A stretch of 57,030 nt of DNA from Spirochaetota bacterium (GCA_024274705.1 JAJSAL010000187.1:1-57030); one strand, 5' to 3'. Counted from the first letter of the stretch, positions 44,107 through 53,837 are shown. Made by a program: numbers and translations. The notes: generated by a model not told the origin, from the letters alone.

Positions 44107-44142
44107 TGGCAGAACCAGATACCCTGTATAGTGAGGTTTGTT

Positions 44143-45474
44143 ATGACGGAAAAAAAAGAATTCGGTATCGCGATCATCGGGTGCGGAACTGTGGGAGGAG
44201 CCACAGCAGCTTTGCTTACCGAAAGCGCTACCTTGATCTCTGAGCGGTCCGGCATGACCCTCACGCTCAAGTATATTGTGGATGTTGATTTTACCCATGC
44301 AGAAGAGATAGGGTTATCAGAGTCGCTCTTCGAAAAGGACCTGGAAAAGGTACTGGCGGATCCCGACATCCACATCGCTGTAGAGCTTATCGGCGGGACC
44401 ACCACCGCGAAGACCGTCACCGCCCGGTGCCTTGAGGCTGGGAAGCACGTGGTTACTGCGAACAAGGCCCTCATAGCACACTTCGGTACTGAACTCCTGA
44501 CCATTGCCAGGGAAAACGATGTGTGCCTTGCCTTTGAAGCCAGCTGCGCCGGTGGGATTCCTATTGTCCGCGCCCTCTATGACGGTCTGATCGCAAACCG
44601 TATCGACGCCCTCTACGGAATTGTAAACGGTACGTGTAATTATATCCTCACTGCAATGACCCAGAACGGCCAGAGTTATAACGATGCCCTTGGAGAAGCT
44701 CAGAGGGACGGCCTTGCAGAGGCAGATCCGACCCTGGACGTATCCGGTATGGATTCGGCGCACAAACTGGCCATACTCGGCTCCCTTGCCTTCGGCAGGA
44801 AGGTAGACCTGGAGGCCATTCCTGTGAGCGGCATCGATACCCTGGCGCTCCAGGATGTTGTGTTCGGCCGGGAACTGGGGTATATCATTAAGCTGTTAGC
44901 TATCGCAAAAAGGATGGAAAAGGGATTGAGCCTGATCGTCCGGCCTGCATTCATTGCACTGGAACATCCCCTGGCCTGGGTTTCCGGCCCTTTCAATGCG
45001 GTGAGCGTGTACGGGCATGCCGTAGGTCACACCATGTATTACGGCCGGGGGGCCGGCGGTTCTCCAACAGCTTCTGCCGTCGTATCCGATATCATTTCCG
45101 TTGCCCTGGGAACCATTCCTCTCCTGTTCAAGACCTTAAACGTCTGGCCGGAAGAATCGAAACCTGCCGTTCAGCTTTCATCCATGGACATCCACAGCCG
45201 CTACTATATCCGCCTGATGGTGGAAGACAAACCCGGCGTGTTTGCCAAGTTCGCTTCTGTCCTAGGTTCCCACGGTATCAGTATTTCGTCGGTCCTCCAG
45301 AAAGAGCCTGCTGAGGGTTCAACAGGACCTGTGGCAGTACCGGTGGTGATCACAACCCATGAAGTGCCGGAAGGAGACCTTGTTTCAGCCCTTCAGGAGA
45401 TCAACACCTTTCCCGAGGTGAAAGAACCCGCGGTGTGCATCAATATCATCGACGAGCACGAAGAGAACCTCTAA
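44143..45474 (+). CDS. hom: Homoserine dehydrogenase
   Basis: 443 residues from ATG 44143 (GAGG upstream; open further to 44131). NAD(P)-binding 'IAIIGCGTVGGATAALLTE' near residue 10; 'VVTANKALIAHFG' near 105; signature 'GIVNGTCNYILTAMTQNG' near 165; 'AEADPTLDVSGMDSAHKLAI' near 195; and a C-terminal ACT domain (about 345-443, 'VEDKPGVFAKFASVLGSHGI'). It reduces aspartate semialdehyde to homoserine, the branch to threonine and methionine (EC 1.1.1.3); the ACT domain should provide threonine feedback inhibition. The array at 43761-44081 lies right upstream. Confidence 0.95.
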   Translation: MTEKKEFGIAIIGCGTVGGATAALLTESATLISERSGMTLTLKYIVDVDFTHAEEIGLSESLFEKDLEKVLADPDIHIAVELIGGTTTAKTVTARCLEAGKHVVTANKALIAHFGTELLTIARENDVCLAFEASCAGGIPIVRALYDGLIANRIDALYGIVNGTCNYILTAMTQNGQSYNDALGEAQRDGLAEADPTLDVSGMDSAHKLAILGSLAFGRKVDLEAIPVSGIDTLALQDVVFGRELGYIIKLLAIAKRMEKGLSLIVRPAFIALEHPLAWVSGPFNAVSVYGHAVGHTMYYGRGAGGSPTASAVVSDIISVALGTIPLLFKTLNVWPEESKPAVQLSSMDIHSRYYIRLMVEDKPGVFAKFASVLGSHGISISSVLQKEPAEGSTGPVAVPVVITTHEVPEGDLVSALQEINTFPEVKEPAVCINIIDEHEENL

Positions 45475-46190
45475 AACCCCGGGATTCCCAGGATGTTTTC
45501 CAGAAAGAGGAAGAGAGGTATGCACACCAGTGCGGGCAGGAAGTTGGCTGTCTTTATCTCTTTCAACTTCAGCAGATTGATACCGATCATAATGATCATG
45601 ACACCTCCAACCGCAGAGATCTCGTTCAACAGCAGTTCGCTTACATAGGGGCTGATGGCCCGGGAGAGGAGCGTGAGCCCCCCCTGGTACACAAAAATCG
45701 TAATCACAGAAAAAGCCACACCAATGCCGAAACTGGCGGTCAAAAGGATGGCAACAAAACCGTCCATAACCGATTTCGTAAAGATGAGATCGTAGTTCCC
45801 TTCTGTCCCTGCCTGGAATGACCCGATAATTGACATAGCGCCAACACAGAACAGAACGGAAGCGCTTAAAAATCCCTTTGGGAAGTTCTTATCTTCCCCT
45901 TCAGGGATAGCCTTTTTAGGGACGAATTTTCTGTTGAGAAACTCTCCAAACCGGTAGATTCCATCTTCTATACCTACCCTGTATCCGAAAAGACCTCCGA
46001 TAACCAGGGAGATGGTCAGGAGCAGTATCCTCGACGTCTGGATAGACATCTTCATCCCTATTACCAGGGTAATGAGGCCAATAGCGATGAATACGGCTTC
46101 CTGAAACCGGTCTTTCAGTCTTTTGTGGATGATAAGCCCGATGAAGGACCCGAGGAGAACAGCAGCACAGTTTACATAGGTTGCAATCAT
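45471..46190 (-). CDS. DUF554 family membrane protein
   Basis: 239 residues from ATG 46190 (GTG 46217 would add nine residues). The start 'MIATYVNCAAVLLGSFIGL' is the DUF554 hallmark; several hydrophobic helices, with 'GAMSIIGSFQAGTEGNYDL' near residue 120 and 'AVGGVMIIMIGINLLKLKEI' near 210. Probable transporter of unknown substrate. It ends tail-to-tail with hom, overlapping 4 bp. Confidence 0.88.
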   Translation of the reverse strand: MIATYVNCAAVLLGSFIGLIIHKRLKDRFQEAVFIAIGLITLVIGMKMSIQTSRILLLTISLVIGGLFGYRVGIEDGIYRFGEFLNRKFVPKKAIPEGEDKNFPKGFLSASVLFCVGAMSIIGSFQAGTEGNYDLIFTKSVMDGFVAILLTASFGIGVAFSVITIFVYQGGLTLLSRAISPYVSELLLNEISAVGGVMIIMIGINLLKLKEIKTANFLPALVCIPLFLFLENILGIPGF

Positions 46191-46239
46191 GTAGGGAACG
46201 ATAACGGTTTTGAACACAATAGTGAAGAACCCTAAATAC

Positions 46240-46269
46240 TTGACTGGAAAAAGTCGATCATGTTAGTAT
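46240..46269 (+). promoter_or_regulatory. Promoter of the Cys-rich small protein
   Basis: TTGACT (46240-46245), 18-base spacer, TAGTAT (46264-46269). Start near 46276, supporting ATG 46295 as the translation start instead of the ATG at 46268, which lies inside the -10. Confidence 0.5.
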
Positions 46270-46294
46270 GGCAACAGCAAAGAAGGAGGATCCT

Positions 46295-46600
46295 ATGGCT
46301 AATGGCCAAGGCGCTCCTAAAACAGTGTCTTCAGCAGAAAAGATCTATTGTGCAAATTGCATCCATTGTAAACTGGTAAAAACTCCCTGCGGGAACGGCG
46401 GCCAGTATCAGCTTCGGGTCCGGTGTGACGCAGGAAAGTGGAGAAAAAAACTTGGTGAAGAAAAAGTCTACAAGTATTTCACTGTTGCACGAAGAAGTCT
46501 TGACGAATGCGATGCGTATACCCCGATGGGGGACGCCCGGGACTATATTAGAGATCTCAAGAAGACGCTACCAATCAAAGACGAAGTGTATACACTTTAG
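46295..46600 (+). CDS. Cys-rich small protein
   Basis: 101 residues from ATG 46295 (AAGGAGG five bases upstream). A Cys cluster 'IYCANCIHCKLVKTPCGNGG' near residue 20 plus Cys near 47 and 72 could bind zinc or an iron-sulfur cluster. The rest is charged with a helical end ('DYIRDLKKTLPIKDEVYTL'). No known family is recalled. It may be translated with the next lipoprotein gene, 18 bp downstream. Confidence 0.7.
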   Translation: MANGQGAPKTVSSAEKIYCANCIHCKLVKTPCGNGGQYQLRVRCDAGKWRKKLGEEKVYKYFTVARRSLDECDAYTPMGDARDYIRDLKKTLPIKDEVYTL

Positions 46601-46618
46601 GTTAATAAAAGAGACCAT

Positions 46619-47005
46619 ATGAAACGATTGTTCCTGTTACCCGTTTTCTTTCTTATTCTTGTCCTTGCCTGTAAAACTACGCCTGAATCGATAGAAGAGG
46701 ACTTAACCCCCGCCGAATTCTTTCAACGTGCTCAGACAGCCGTCGTTGAGAGGAACGACTACAAGTCCGCCCTGGTGTATTACCGCACGTTTTTAGAACG
46801 TTATCCGGAAGACCTGCCTAATGTCGTAGCCGCAGAATATGAAATCGCCTTCATCTACTATAAACTGGGTGATTACGACACTGCCGAAACCCTTTTCAGG
46901 AAGCTCCTCGAACGGTACTCAGTTGATCAGGATACGGCTCTGCCCAGCTGGCCGCAAATTCTTACGGAAAAATTTCTCCTTACCCTCGAAGAAAAAAAGC
47001 AATAA
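46619..47005 (+). CDS. Small TPR-like lipoprotein
   Basis: 128 residues. Signal with lipobox LVLAC. The body has tetratricopeptide-like helices: 'EFFQRAQTAVVERNDYKSAL', 'YYRTFLERYPEDLPNVVAAE', 'FIYYKLGDYDTAETLFRKLL'. It resembles the start of BamD/YfiO-like proteins but is far shorter, so a full BamD is not supported. Envelope-associated; partner unknown. Confidence 0.75.
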   Translation: MKRLFLLPVFFLILVLACKTTPESIEEDLTPAEFFQRAQTAVVERNDYKSALVYYRTFLERYPEDLPNVVAAEYEIAFIYYKLGDYDTAETLFRKLLERYSVDQDTALPSWPQILTEKFLLTLEEKKQ

Positions 47006-47061
47006 TATCGATTCAGGGATGTTTCTTAGCCTTAGGGATGTTCCCTGCCTGTTGCAGCCCT

Positions 47062-48168
47062 CTACTGAGGTAATATCAGGGCGTTCAGTTCAATACCCAT
47101 CTTCTCTGCATCGTTTACCACCATCTCTTTGGTGACATTGCCCCGGGGCCGGGGGTGGGGTGGAGCATCACCGATGAGGATGATGAGCCGGGATTTCGCC
47201 TCCCAGGGGAACGAGTGTATACCTGCGTACAGGGCTTCGTACACCGCCTCAGGGATATCCCTGCCACCCCGGGCGGTGATGCGGTCCAGGGTCTGCTGGG
47301 CTTTTTCCAGGCCGTCCTGGAAGGGGGATATCCGGGTAACATACTGCTCCATGTAATCTTTATAGTACACGATCCCGAAGCGGAAACGCTCGAAATCCTT
47401 TGTTTCCTCTTCCAGGAGGGGAATAAGCATCTCCTGCAGAAAGGGGATGTCGTCTTCCATGCTCTTGGTAGTATCCAGGGCCAGAACGAGGTCAAGATCA
47501 GGCCCCGGGGCCTCATCGATGATATTCTTGATCTCCCGAAGCATCTCTTCATAGCCGAGAGACAGGATCGCCTGCCCCCTCCCCTCTTCAGCTATCTCCC
47601 TGAATGTTTCCACGGTATCTTCCATGTAGTTGTCTTCCGGGGGTCCCTCAAAGGGTTTCTGGACAACCCTGAGCACAAAGGGATTGTCCCTGTAGGCCCC
47701 GGTATAATCGGCGTAGGGTTTCCCGAAAGAGCGCACGTTGAGCCAGGTGCCGTCCAGTACCTGGATTTCGCCTTCCCTGCTCCATGGGTAGCCATAGATG
47801 ACGATATAGGGGATAAATATACGGAAGGCTTCCCCAAAAACCGGGTGTTCTTCAGGAGTAGAATCCACCAGGGAATAGATTCCACCGCTAGTGTCCAGGA
47901 ACTCCCCGTCAAGAATCCGCTTTTCGTCTCCGTTTACAGGATGGTAGTCCGGGTCCCGGAGCGAGTATGAGTGGAGCCGTTTTTCAGGATCAGCAGTAGA
48001 TTCAGTAAGCAGAACGGAATTCATGTCCGGTTTTTTCCTGATCCAGAGGTAGTATCCCCCGTCCAGAACCTGCTCGATTTCAAGGTCTCCCGGCGCGATA
48101 GAAATATCCTGGGCAGGCAGGACAACAGATGCAAGAAGCAAAAGGAGAAGTACTCCGGCTATTCTCAT
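47062..48168 (-). CDS. vWA domain exported protein
   Basis: 368 residues with a signal peptide (MRIAGVLLLLLLASVVLPAQ). The C-terminal half is a von Willebrand A domain: MIDAS-type 'LDLVLALDTTKSMEDDIPF' near residue 225 (the usual D.S.S is D.T.S), 'RFRFGIVYYKDYMEQYVTRI' near 265, and 'ARGGRDIPEAVYEALYAGI' near 305. The N-terminal region (25-210) is unrecognised. Probably a periplasmic adhesion or binding protein. It lies downstream of the gene at 48210 and may belong to the leftward cnb-glmS-48210 transcript; 41 bp separates the two. Confidence 0.85.
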   Translation of the reverse strand: MRIAGVLLLLLLASVVLPAQDISIAPGDLEIEQVLDGGYYLWIRKKPDMNSVLLTESTADPEKRLHSYSLRDPDYHPVNGDEKRILDGEFLDTSGGIYSLVDSTPEEHPVFGEAFRIFIPYIVIYGYPWSREGEIQVLDGTWLNVRSFGKPYADYTGAYRDNPFVLRVVQKPFEGPPEDNYMEDTVETFREIAEEGRGQAILSLGYEEMLREIKNIIDEAPGPDLDLVLALDTTKSMEDDIPFLQEMLIPLLEEETKDFERFRFGIVYYKDYMEQYVTRISPFQDGLEKAQQTLDRITARGGRDIPEAVYEALYAGIHSFPWEAKSRLIILIGDAPPHPRPRGNVTKEMVVNDAEKMGIELNALILPQ

Positions 48169-48209
48169 AATACTTCTATTATCGGAAGAAACATGAAGTC
48201 TTTTACCTT

Positions 48210-48695
48210 TCAGCTGAACTCAAGTACTGCGGGAAACGAAACCGTACGGGTATCCCGGGAAATCCCAAGGAAGTACCGCAGCCTCCGGAGAAACTGCCCG
48301 GTGAATTTACAGGTATCCCGGACATCAGGATCCATTTCGATAAACACGGACCAACCGTTTGAGTCCTGGTAGAAGAACACCCGGCTTACATCACTGTCCA
48401 GGACCCATAACGAATACCCGCCGCACTCATCTTTCTGCCATGTGCTGTTAGGAACGATCTCCCGGCGCAGGAAATAGACAGACACCTCTGAACCGGCATA
48501 ATCGTAGAGTCCGTAGTCCGCAGGCAGAGCATTCGGCGGGAGAAAATCCAACCCCTGGATCTGTATCGGACCCCTCTTCAGAATCGATACGTCCGGCTCC
48601 TCCGTATCCTGGGGGTACAGAAAGACCGGCACCAGCATAACCAGAGAAAGGAGGACAAAAATCGTTCGTCTATTCCACTGTAACACTTTTCGCAA
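48210..48695 (-). CDS. Exported hypothetical protein
   Basis: 161 residues from TTG 48695 (or GTG 48686); there is no clear ribosome site. The signal peptide is '[20 protein letters not shown]'. The mature part has beta segments and three Cys, no known motif. Its start overlaps the end of the full glmS frame (48670-48695) by 26 bases, so translation may be coupled to glmS translation. Function unknown. Confidence 0.6.
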   Translation of the reverse strand: MRKVLQWNRRTIFVLLSLVMLVPVFLYPQDTEEPDVSILKRGPIQIQGLDFLPPNALPADYGLYDYAGSEVSVYFLRREIVPNSTWQKDECGGYSLWVLDSDVSRVFFYQDSNGWSVFIEMDPDVRDTCKFTGQFLRRLRYFLGISRDTRTVSFPAVLEFS

Positions 48696-50493
48696 GATTT
48701 CTCGGCTGGTCTACATCACGTCCAAGTTCCTGGGCCGTGTAATACGCAAAGAGCTGCAGGGGAACCACCATGAGATAGGGGTACATGAGCTCGTGGGTCC
48801 TGGGTACCGGGATCACGTCATCTGCAATATCTTCTACTTCGGTATCCCCTTACACCATAAGTGCGATTACTTTTCCTCCCCGGGCTTTCACTTCTTTCAG
48901 GTTGGAAATTACCTTGTCCCGCAGGGCATCGTCAGGAACGAGAAACACACTGGGAGTCTTCTCGTTGATCAGGGCTATGGGACCGTGCTTGATTTCAGCA
49001 GAACTGAATCCCTCGGCATGGATGTAGGAGATCTCCTTCAGTTTAAGGGCCCCTTCCAGGGCAACAGGATACTGTATACCCCGCCCTAAAAATAAAAAAT
49101 TTTCAACCCAGGAGTATTTTATCGCCAGGTCCCGTATCAGGTTCCCCATTGAAAATATGTGCCGTATCTGATCCGGTACATTCTGGAGGGCTTTCGCTAT
49201 TTCCAATCCCCGGTCCAGGGACATGTCCCTCATCCTGGCCATAAGGAGGGTAAACAGGTAGAACACCGTAACCTGGGAAGTAAAAGCCTTGGTGGAAGCC
49301 ACAGCAATCTCCGGTCCGGAGTGGATATACACACCGCCGTCGGATTCACGGGCGATAGTAGAACCTACAACGTTGCAGACACCCAGTACCGTAGCTCCTT
49401 TTCTCTGCAGCTCTCTCATGGCATAGAGAGTGTCCGCCGTTTCTCCGGACTGGGACACCACAAAGTAGAGGGTGTTCATTTCCACGATGGGGTTTTTGTA
49501 CCGCACTTCAGATGCTACTTCCGCCATGGCAGGGATTCGGGCAACCGTCTCCATGAGATACGCCCCGAGCATACTGGCATAGTAGGAGGTACCGATAGCG
49601 ATAATCTTAACCCGCTCGATGGCATGAAGCTCCTTGATGGAGAGGTTAAGTCCCCCCAGATGCCCCGTCGCCGTATCCAGGTTAAGACGGCCCCGTATAG
49701 CCCGGGAGATCGATTCCGGTTGTTCGTGAATCTCCTTTTCCATGAAATGGGTAAAGCCGTCCTTTTCGATCTCCTCCAGTTCCCAGCCGATGTGGTCCAC
49801 CTGCTTGGCGATTTCCCGGTCCTTGAGGTCGGAGGTACGGAATCCGTCACAGTCTACAGATACCACTTCACCGTCTTCGATGTACACAACCTGCTTGGTG
49901 TAAGCCATCATGGCGGTTACATCCGAGGCGAGAAACATCTCCCCGTCGCCGATCCCGAGTACCAGGGGGGAACCGTTCCTTGCTCCTACCATCTTCCCGG
50001 GCTCATCGGCGTGGACAGCCACAATACCGAAGGTGCCTTTAAGGAGAAGCACCGTTTCCCGGACAGCCTTTTCCAGGTCCCCATCGTACCGGTCCACCAA
50101 AAGGTGGGCTATCACCTCGGAATCGGTCTCTGTCTTGAACTCGTATCCCTCGGAAATGAGCATTTCCTTCAGGGAGAGATAGTTTTCGATAATGCCGTTG
50201 TGGACAATGGCTATTTTTCCGGAATCGTCCAGATGGGGATGGGCATTGATATCGTTTACCTCACCGTGGGTCGCCCACCGGGTATGGCCGATCCCAAAGG
50301 TACCGGGCATATCCTGGGGCACGATCCCTTTAAGGACCCGTATCTTCCCTTTCTTCTTTACACACTTCAGGTCCGTGCCGGTACCGACACAGATTCCTGC
50401 GCTGTCGTATCCACGATATTCAAGCCGTTTAAGCCCCTCTAACAGTATATTGGCTGCGCGTTTTTGACCGCAGTATCCAACTATTCCGCACAT
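48670..50493 (-). CDS. glmS: Glucosamine-6-phosphate synthase, interrupted by an in-frame TAA
   Basis: Full-length frame of 608 codons apart from one TAA at 48850-48852 (codon 548). N-terminal glutaminase with Cys1 in '[11 protein letters not shown]'; two SIS isomerase domains ('[18 protein letters not shown]', '[20 protein letters not shown]'). After the TAA the same frame reads '[20 protein letters not shown]' to '[13 protein letters not shown]', the normal GlmS C-tail, ending with TAG at 48670. Other GlmS sequences have a Glu at that position, so GAA to TAA is a single change. The tail holds essential active-site residues (the Lys in NLAKSV). It synthesises glucosamine-6-phosphate for cell wall. 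ATG 50493 has AAGGAAAA upstream. Protein of 547 residues would lack the tail. Confidence 0.9.
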
Positions 50494-50516
50494 ATGGTTT
50501 TCCTTTTAACGTATGG

Positions 50517-51140
50517 TTATTTTTGAGCTACACCGGAAGAAAGGGCCGACAGCCTGCCGCTGTCGACCAATGTCACTTTCTGATCTTGCATCTTGATGAT
50601 CTCATCCTCTTCAAAATCCTTCATATACTTCTGAATGATCTCCGGAGATATCTCTAAGTTCATGGAGATATCCCTGACCAGTTTCACTGCATCCAGTTCC
50701 CTGGTCATACCCACCTCGGCAAAAGCATAAAAGATATTGAGAGCGACCAGGCCCTTTTCATTATTCTTCTTCAGATGATGGATCTGCATATTTGCCTGCT
50801 GCAGGCGGCGACACAGTTTATCGATGATGTTAAGAGCGATTTTCGCGTTTTTCTCGATCATACCGATAAACCCTTCCCTATCGAAGGAAAGATACTTCAC
50901 CGTGTCTCCGGCTGTTACCGTTGCAGTCCGTTTGACCCGGGTGACCAGGGCCATCTCACCGAAAAAATCACCTTTACCGAGCACGGCAAGGGTGTATTCT
51001 TTTCCGTCAATGTTCTTACTGATACGGACCGTCCCTTCCTGGATGATGTACATCTGGTCTCCTTCCTCACCTTCCCGGAAGATTACCTTTCCAGCATCTA
51101 CAACGTGCCCGTATTTATTAAAAAGAGTATCGTCAGCCAT
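50517..51140 (-). CDS. Crp/Fnr-like cyclic nucleotide-binding protein
   Basis: 207 residues. N-terminal cyclic-nucleotide-binding domain: 'GKVIFREGEEGDQMYIIQEG' and phosphate-binding cassette 'GDFFGEMALVTRVKRTATV' near residue 57 with the RTA typical of cNMP binding. After a long helix, residues of about 145-200 ('VRDISMNLEISPEIIQKYMK') have a winged-helix-like arrangement in which the recognition helix is not well conserved. Could be a cAMP-binding regulator or a sensor. 23 bp upstream of glmS, same strand. Confidence 0.8.
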   Translation of the reverse strand: MADDTLFNKYGHVVDAGKVIFREGEEGDQMYIIQEGTVRISKNIDGKEYTLAVLGKGDFFGEMALVTRVKRTATVTAGDTVKYLSFDREGFIGMIEKNAKIALNIIDKLCRRLQQANMQIHHLKKNNEKGLVALNIFYAFAEVGMTRELDAVKLVRDISMNLEISPEIIQKYMKDFEEDEIIKMQDQKVTLVDSGRLSALSSGVAQK

Positions 51141-51248
51141 TATTTTAAGCCTACCCTCCTGTTGCTACTATCGGATTGTATAAGAATAACCCTTAGTTTG
51201 AAGCATTGCAAGAGTTCTCCCTGTATATGATAAGTAAGGAGGTTCTCT

Positions 51249-52274
51249 ATGAGAACTGTGTTTATTGTAATAGCTGTCCCTTTCTTTCTTCCGGGTCTGA
51301 TCTGCTGTATCCCCTTAAGGGATAACCGCGGTTTTCTCTCCAACGACCTTCATCCCCCGGTACTTCTGGGTTCCACCTCCAGCGGTGCCGGGAGTATTAC
51401 GGTGTTCTTCAATGAAACCCCGGAGGCTGAAACCGGTAATTTCAGAATCACTCCAGCTTTACAAATACTGGAGATCGTCTCCCTGGAAACCAACCTGGTA
51501 ATCCGTCACACCGGGAAACAGACCGCCGGAACCGAATATATCCTGGAAGGGATCGTTTCAGATGAGGCCGGCAACAGCTTAGGGTTTATCACCCGGTTTT
51601 ACGGTTTCAATCCCAGGGTCCCTGATATGCTTATCAACGAGTTCACCACACAGGGGTCCTCCACCCACCCGGACATGGTGGAACTCTACACCTTAAGCGA
51701 GGGGAACATGGCGGGAGTGTGCCTTTACCAGGGAGTCCACACAGAATGGAAGGAACGGATCATCTTTCCTCCCCTGGAAATCGATGCGGGCGAGTATATC
51801 CTGGTTCATTTCAAACCCCAGGGTATACCGGAAGAAATCGATGAGATCGAGAGTAAAGACCGGTCCGGCGGTCTCGACGCTTCTCCTGAGGCCTGGGACT
51901 TCTGGGTGGATTTGGGATCAGGACTTTCCGGTAATAACGGGGTATTATCTCTATACGCCTGCCCGGGGGGAAGACTCATAGACGGTGTTATCTACAGCAA
52001 CCGCACCTCCACTTCGGACGAGAAATACCGGGGGTTCGGCACATCCACCATGCTGTTCCAGGCGGAATCCTTTGCCGAAGAAGGAGGATGGGCGTCCTCG
52101 GGCGATCTGATTACCCCTGAGGACTGCATTAACCCGGATGACTCAACGGCTACCCGGTCTATGAACAGGGGAAGCATTCCGGAAGACACAGATACGAAGT
52201 ACGACTGGCATATCGTTCCCACCAGCACCTATTCGTTCGGAGGGATCAACAGTGATGAAGTATTTGTTCCATGA
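51249..52274 (+). CDS. Lipoprotein with Ig-like and lamin-tail domains
   Basis: 341 residues. Signal peptide with lipobox LICC; AAGGAGG upstream. Residues of about 35-115 look like a bacterial Ig-like (Big_5) domain ('PPVLLGSTSSGAGSITVFFN' to 'YILEGIVSDEAGNSLGFITR'). 'DMLINEFTTQGSSTHPDMVE' near residue 130 and 'FVLVHF'-like 'YILVHFKPQGIP' match the lamin-tail domain found in many secreted bacterial proteins. Role: extracellular or surface, unknown partner. Tail-to-tail with thioredoxin. Confidence 0.8.
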   Translation: MRTVFIVIAVPFFLPGLICCIPLRDNRGFLSNDLHPPVLLGSTSSGAGSITVFFNETPEAETGNFRITPALQILEIVSLETNLVIRHTGKQTAGTEYILEGIVSDEAGNSLGFITRFYGFNPRVPDMLINEFTTQGSSTHPDMVELYTLSEGNMAGVCLYQGVHTEWKERIIFPPLEIDAGEYILVHFKPQGIPEEIDEIESKDRSGGLDASPEAWDFWVDLGSGLSGNNGVLSLYACPGGRLIDGVIYSNRTSTSDEKYRGFGTSTMLFQAESFAEEGGWASSGDLITPEDCINPDDSTATRSMNRGSIPEDTDTKYDWHIVPTSTYSFGGINSDEVFVP

Positions 52275-52598
52275 TTAAAGGAGGTCTTTGAAGAGCCCTT
52301 CCAAAGCTTCCCTGGATCCGGCTCCCACCTGCTGATGTACCGGCTCCCCTTTATTGAACACCACGATGGTGGGAATGCTTATGATATTGTATTTCGCTGC
52401 GAGGTCGCCTGCCTCGTCGACGTTCACTTTAGCAACTTTCAGTTTACCTTCGTATTCCCGGGCAATCTCTTCGATAATCGGCGCTACCATTTTGCAGGGC
52501 ACGCACCACCCAGCCCAGAAATCAACGAGAACAGGAACAGAAGAGCCTAAGACTTCTTCATCAAAATTGGCTGCAGTAACGGTAACCTCGGATTCCAT
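52275..52598 (-). CDS. trxA: Thioredoxin (variant active site WCVPC)
   Basis: 107 residues from ATG 52598 (AAGGAG seven bases upstream). Fold segments 'VPVLVDFWAGWCVPCKMVAP' with the active site W-C-V-P-C instead of W-C-G-P-C; 'KLKVAKVNVDEAGDLAAKYN'; cis-Pro in 'SIPTIVVFNKGE'. Reduces protein disulfides using electrons from thioredoxin reductase. The Val change next to the first Cys should alter redox potential. Follows the hypothetical at 52614 by 15 bp. Confidence 0.93.
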   Translation of the reverse strand: MESEVTVTAANFDEEVLGSSVPVLVDFWAGWCVPCKMVAPIIEEIAREYEGKLKVAKVNVDEAGDLAAKYNIISIPTIVVFNKGEPVHQQVGAGSREALEGLFKDLL

Positions 52599-52613
52599 CA
52601 ATACGCTCCTTCA

Positions 52614-53411
52614 TCAGGTTCTCGGTTTCAGATCTTTCAAACGAAAGTCCTCGATCCCATTATGCACTACATCGAGAATTTTTTCCACAGTTTTTCCTTC
52701 TTCTTCCGGGATGTTCCCTGTGTCCATAGCCGCCCTGACTGCATCGTGTATCGAGTGAAGGATCTTAGCGCATTCTACAAGAATCCGTTTCTCTTCCCGG
52801 TCTATGGCATTGTAATCCCGTATGGGATCGCTTAAAAAGTTGATGTACCGGGAAAAAGCCCTGGGGTCCCTATGCTCTCCCACGTTATAGAAATCCGTAA
52901 GGGCCGGAGCGACACCGGAAAGCCCGTGTACGGTACGGCTGACGGACAAGCCCCGGACGATGTTTTCCACGGTAAAAAAATACTCGTGATAAAACCAGGA
53001 CATAAAACCGCACAGTTTCTGCATCTCGAAGGATGCGTCCTTGTGGAGCTGTATGGAAGGGTACTTCTCGATCTTTTTCTTAAGCTCCTTTAAAACCCGG
53101 TCTGCGAAGTCATCCCCCCCTCTTTTCGTCTTCCCGGCCCTCCGGGTCCTTTCGGCCTGCTTGTTCCGCAGCTCATCCTCTTCCCGGCGCACCAGCTCTC
53201 CCAGGACCGATATTTCCACATGGAGGAACACCTCCATGTTTATCCGGTTCCGAAGGGCCTGGAGATACCTGTCCTCGAAACCCTGTAGAGCAGAGAAGGG
53301 CTTCATGTACTGGATGACGTAATCATTGTATTTCTGGCGTACCTTGTCTACCGCTGTTTCGATTTCATCGATGGTGAGGGGTTTCCGTTTCTTCTTTGTT
53401 TTCTCTTTCAT
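52614..53411 (-). CDS. Hypothetical helical protein
   Basis: 265 residues from ATG 53411. No signal; charged and helical, with 'RREEDELRNKQAERTRRAG' near residue 80 and a helical C-terminal half ('LVECAKILHSIHDAVRAAMD'). No motif recognised; a spirochaete-type conserved protein is possible. It precedes trxA on the same strand. The gap 53412-53632 shows no gene. Confidence 0.7.
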   Translation of the reverse strand: MKEKTKKKRKPLTIDEIETAVDKVRQKYNDYVIQYMKPFSALQGFEDRYLQALRNRINMEVFLHVEISVLGELVRREEDELRNKQAERTRRAGKTKRGGDDFADRVLKELKKKIEKYPSIQLHKDASFEMQKLCGFMSWFYHEYFFTVENIVRGLSVSRTVHGLSGVAPALTDFYNVGEHRDPRAFSRYINFLSDPIRDYNAIDREEKRILVECAKILHSIHDAVRAAMDTGNIPEEEGKTVEKILDVVHNGIEDFRLKDLKPRT

Positions 53412-53632
53412 GGCACCGACGCAGGATAGTACCATTATCGGCAGATTTGATCACCACTGAAAAAGGTATCAGGCAGGGTCCTTTTTATCAATAGGCCTTT
53501 ATCACACTTATTATTTCTTCATGGATTTCTCCCTCCACATGACAGCCCTGGAAAGCAGGGCATGATATACTGCGAAAGCGATGTAGACTGGTCATGTAAC
53601 CTAATCATCGATCGTAGAGTTTTGAGGACAAA

Positions 53633-53821
53633 ATGATCCTGTGGACGATACAAACAGAAGAAGTATGGCTGAAGCTTCAAGCTACTGGTATACTTCGGGC
53701 ATCCCGAGAGAATATCACGGAAGACTGTTGGAGTTTTGGCTATATCGTGATCGTAATGCTAAAAGAAGTTTGTGTACATAAATTAACATTGAAAGCAAAG
53801 TCATTCAAAGCTATAATTTGA
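53633..53821 (+). pseudogene. DUF3841 N-terminal remnant
   Basis: The frame opens 'ILWTIQTEEVWLKLQATGIL', which recalls the conserved DUF3841 start ('LWTIQ.EEV...L'). After about 30 residues it turns into sequence without resemblance and stops at 53821, while a full DUF3841 is about 170-200 residues. It is a truncated copy. This region is accessory, next to DUF4160/DUF2442. Confidence 0.35.
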
Positions 53822-53837
53822 TCAAGGCTAAGAAGAA

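Noticed and set aside
43735..44131. Two overlapping short frames encoding Cys/Pro-rich repeated peptides
   Set aside because: They run through the palindromic array, switch frame with the 79-81 bp units and have no ribosome site; the repeats explain them.
46268..46294. Upstream ATG for the Cys-rich protein
   Set aside because: It lies in the -10 of the predicted promoter, and the AAGGAGG clearly serves ATG 46295.
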